Source: Stomorhina lunata
Taxonomy: Eukaryota > Arthropoda > Insecta > Diptera > Rhiniidae
DNA: 64,000 nt
Direction: 5' to 3'
NCBI GenBank assembly: GCA_933228675.1
Contig: OW121742.1
Coordinates: 106,842,940 to 106,906,939, forward strand
Position numbers and translations under genes: made by a program. Below are positions 62,171-64,000 of the stretch, piece after piece. A model generated the notes under the pieces. The model saw only the letters and a list, made by a program, of their open reading frames with translations. It was not told the DNA's origin and made no database searches. Each line of letters starts with the position of its first letter. Positions within the stretch are counted from its first letter, which is position 1.

Positions 62171-62545
62171 TATGTATCTAAAATCGGAAAACGGCTGCAC
62201 ATATATTGGTAATATATGATTATTGTTTGATAATAGTTTGACTGGCGTTTATTTGACAATCGTTTGAAGATTTTTCAGGATAATTTAATGGTTGTTTGAA
62301 GATTGTTTGATAGTTGTTTGATGATTGATTGACTGATGACTATTTGAAGATTGTTTGATAATTGTTTTTACGATTAACTGTATTATGACAGTAGTTTGAT
62401 GATTTTTTGACGATTGTTTGATAATTTTTTTAATGAATGTTTGTTGGTTGTTTGATGTTTGACTGACAACGATTGTTCGACAATTGTTTCACGATTGACT
62501 GTTGATTATTTGACGGTTATTTGATTACTATTTGAATTTCATTAC
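62171..62545. repeat. Degenerate TGTTTGAYGATT-type repeat
   Basis: Irregular 10-14-bp units around ttgtttgatgattg, ttgataattg and ttgacgattg. Too degenerate for a fixed period, but clearly a decayed simple satellite. Confidence 0.75.
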
Positions 62546-63110
62546 CAAAATTACGACAATCTAGAGGTTATATTTTAATAATGTTCCATAATTCGATTAT
62601 AATATTAAAGCGAAGTCAGTCGTATTATGTTTTTCGTAATAAGCTTTCCCATTTAAATTTGTCATTTCCCTGTGTTGATTTAAAAAAAAAAGTTTTATAA
62701 CCTTGTGTGAGAGTTTTAAGATTATTTTAAATATCAACTTCTGATTCATGTCATTTTTTTTACCAAGTATTTTTATTGTAGTTTTTAGAAAATTTTAAAG
62801 ATGTTCGTCATTCCCCTGCCATCATTCCTCTAATAAAACTACACTGAGAAATGACGACAATCTGGGGACAATTTTTTTAATAATGTTCCATAATTAGATT
62901 ATATTTTTCGACGAAAATAATAATAAAAGCTTTCTCACTTAAGTTAGTCATTCCCCTGTGTGGATTTAAAAAAAAAAGTTCAACGTTTAATTTATAGTTT
63001 TGAGTGTCATTTTCAAAGGCAAGTATTTTTATTGTAATTTAAGAAAATTTTGATGATGTTCGTCATTCTCCTGCCATCATTCCTATACAACCAAACTTAC
63101 AAAAAGGATA
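62546..63110. repeat. Two diverged tandem copies of a ~255-305-bp unit
   Basis: The words acgacaatct, aataatgttccataatt and gattat occur at about 62,550-62,605 and 62,852-62,905. gtcattcccctgccatcatt occurs at about 62,807 and, with one change, at about 63,062. The unequal offsets show indels. No open frame. Confidence 0.75.
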
Positions 63111-63475
63111 TCTACAGAGTCCCATTTCCTAATTTCAAACGTAGAACTCTTTAAATCTCTATCTTTAGGATCTCTATAGAGTTCCAGTTTCAAATATTAA
63201 AATGTACTGACTTTCGTTTACAACCGTTGGTCTCTATAGACCACCAATTTAAAGCGTTGATCACAATAGACTTGGATTTTTATACAATAGAAGTTTCAAC
63301 TTTGATCTGTTAATATAGAATTGAAAAAGTCTTAGGCATGGAAATCTATAGGGTTCCACCCTTATTCCTTTTTTATTGTACTCCTTTCAAAATCTATAGA
63401 CGTCCATTACATTTTTGACATCTTTTTTACCGACAAAAGAGAGACCTTTAGCCACTAACGCTTAATAGAGTAGGA
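63111..63475. other. Spacer with tctatag words
   Basis: Contains several loosely spaced tctatagagttcca and tctatagaccacca words (63,173, 63,229, 63,347), hinting at a very decayed repeat. No gene supported. Confidence 0.45.
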
Positions 63476-63489
63476 TGATGGTGCTAACC

Positions 63490-63900
63490 GTTTTTAAATG
63501 TTAGCTCTAGTTTTGGAGATATAGCGTTATACAAAAAATGGCAGAGGTTACGCAATAAATAATCGTGTAACTCGAAAACTGTTTATTTTCTTGAACTAAG
63601 TAAAAAAATCGAAATTCGACAACATAATTATCTTTCAGAAACACTTACTATTTTTTTGATTCGAGCAGCCGTTTTGGAAATAAATAGTTTTTTTTTTTGA
63701 TTTTGCTTTGTAATTATTTTTGTGATTTAAAAAATTTTTTTCAAAACGATTGAAAGATAATTTTGTTGACGAATTTCGATTTTTTTCCTAAGTTTAAGAA
63801 AACACACGGTTTACGAGATACGCGAATATTTATTGCTCAGTCTCCTCCATTTTTTAAATAACGCTATATCTCGATAACTAGAGTTAACCTAAAAAAACAC
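63490..63900. repeat. Imperfect long inverted repeat (MITE-like)
   Basis: The left arm from about 63,498 (gttagctctagtt...gagatatagcgttat, aaaaaatggcagagg, gcaataaata, tcgaaattcg, ttatctttca) is mirrored by the right arm ending about 63,890. There are scattered mismatches and a ~95-bp spacer rich in T-runs. Arms are about 160 bp. No TIR-specific signature or target duplication was identified. Confidence 0.75.
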
Positions 63901-64000
63901 CATTGAATTCAGCGTACTCGAATTATCTTTACCCACTAGGTCTTCCTTTTGTCGTTTTTTTTTTAACTAGCACAGTGTTATCGAATCGTCGGTCTCTATA
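63901..64000. other. Flank of the inverted repeat
   Basis: Hundred bases of unique DNA to the window edge; nothing recognisable. Confidence 0.4.

Overview
This window looks like eukaryotic, very A+T-rich, repeat-dominated DNA from a higher (cyclorrhaphan/calyptrate-type) fly. The grounds are the mobile elements. There are DINE-1-like Helentron-associated elements with GTCY microsatellite cores, a rosa-type DD41D mariner, insect non-LTR retrotransposon relics and a Foldback-like element. CAACAA/GTTGTT-rich spacers of fly type separate them. I see no convincing host exon, tRNA or rRNA gene. Only the mariner transposase is an intact, family-recognisable coding sequence.

Layout. (1) 1-11,415: a Foldback-like transposon. 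Its inverted arms are tandem arrays of a ~179-bp unit (1-1,910 and 4,813-5,085 forward; 8,515-11,410 reversed). They surround a 3.4-kb core with a minus-strand, 5'-truncated and frameshifted Mutator-like (MULE) transposase, followed by a Ulp1/C48-type cysteine-protease module and a C-terminal Cys/His cluster. A 2.9-kb DINE-1-like element sits inside one repeat of the left arm, and the mirror-image repeat in the right arm preserves the empty site. (2) 12.3-19.6 kb: 22-bp and 31-bp palindromic satellites in both polarities; the 16.5-19.6 kb array is bounded by terminal inverted repeats. (3) 20.5-22.6 kb: a degenerate 24-bp satellite. (4) 23.8-27.6 kb: a very homogeneous 33-bp satellite. (5) 28.5-35.3 kb: an AGTATY-type degenerate hexamer array with a ~90-bp anchor recurring in all but one case every ~0.73-0.78 kb, interrupted by a dead non-LTR element that in turn carries the mariner. 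(6) 35,976-37,980: the 33-bp satellite in the opposite orientation, inside a hAT-like 10-bp TIR pair. (7) 38.6-44.5 kb: 16-bp and 30-bp satellites built on GACTAT/AGTC words. (8) 45.3-56.4 kb: a 16-bp CTATAG satellite in two opposite-polarity blocks around a 1.6-kb core, plus 32-bp dimer derivatives and a recent ~1.87-kb tandem duplication. (9) 58.1-64 kb: a frameshifted endonuclease/RT non-LTR element, a second DINE-1-like element, short tandem duplications and an inverted-repeat element at the right end.

The recurring theme is a short palindromic repeat tandemly amplified, with arrays of opposite polarity flanking unique cores or bounded by transposon-like TIRs. One element (1-11.4 kb) still has a recognisable transposase core. 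The others have lost or never had one. All identifications are by eye from motifs; no database search was run.
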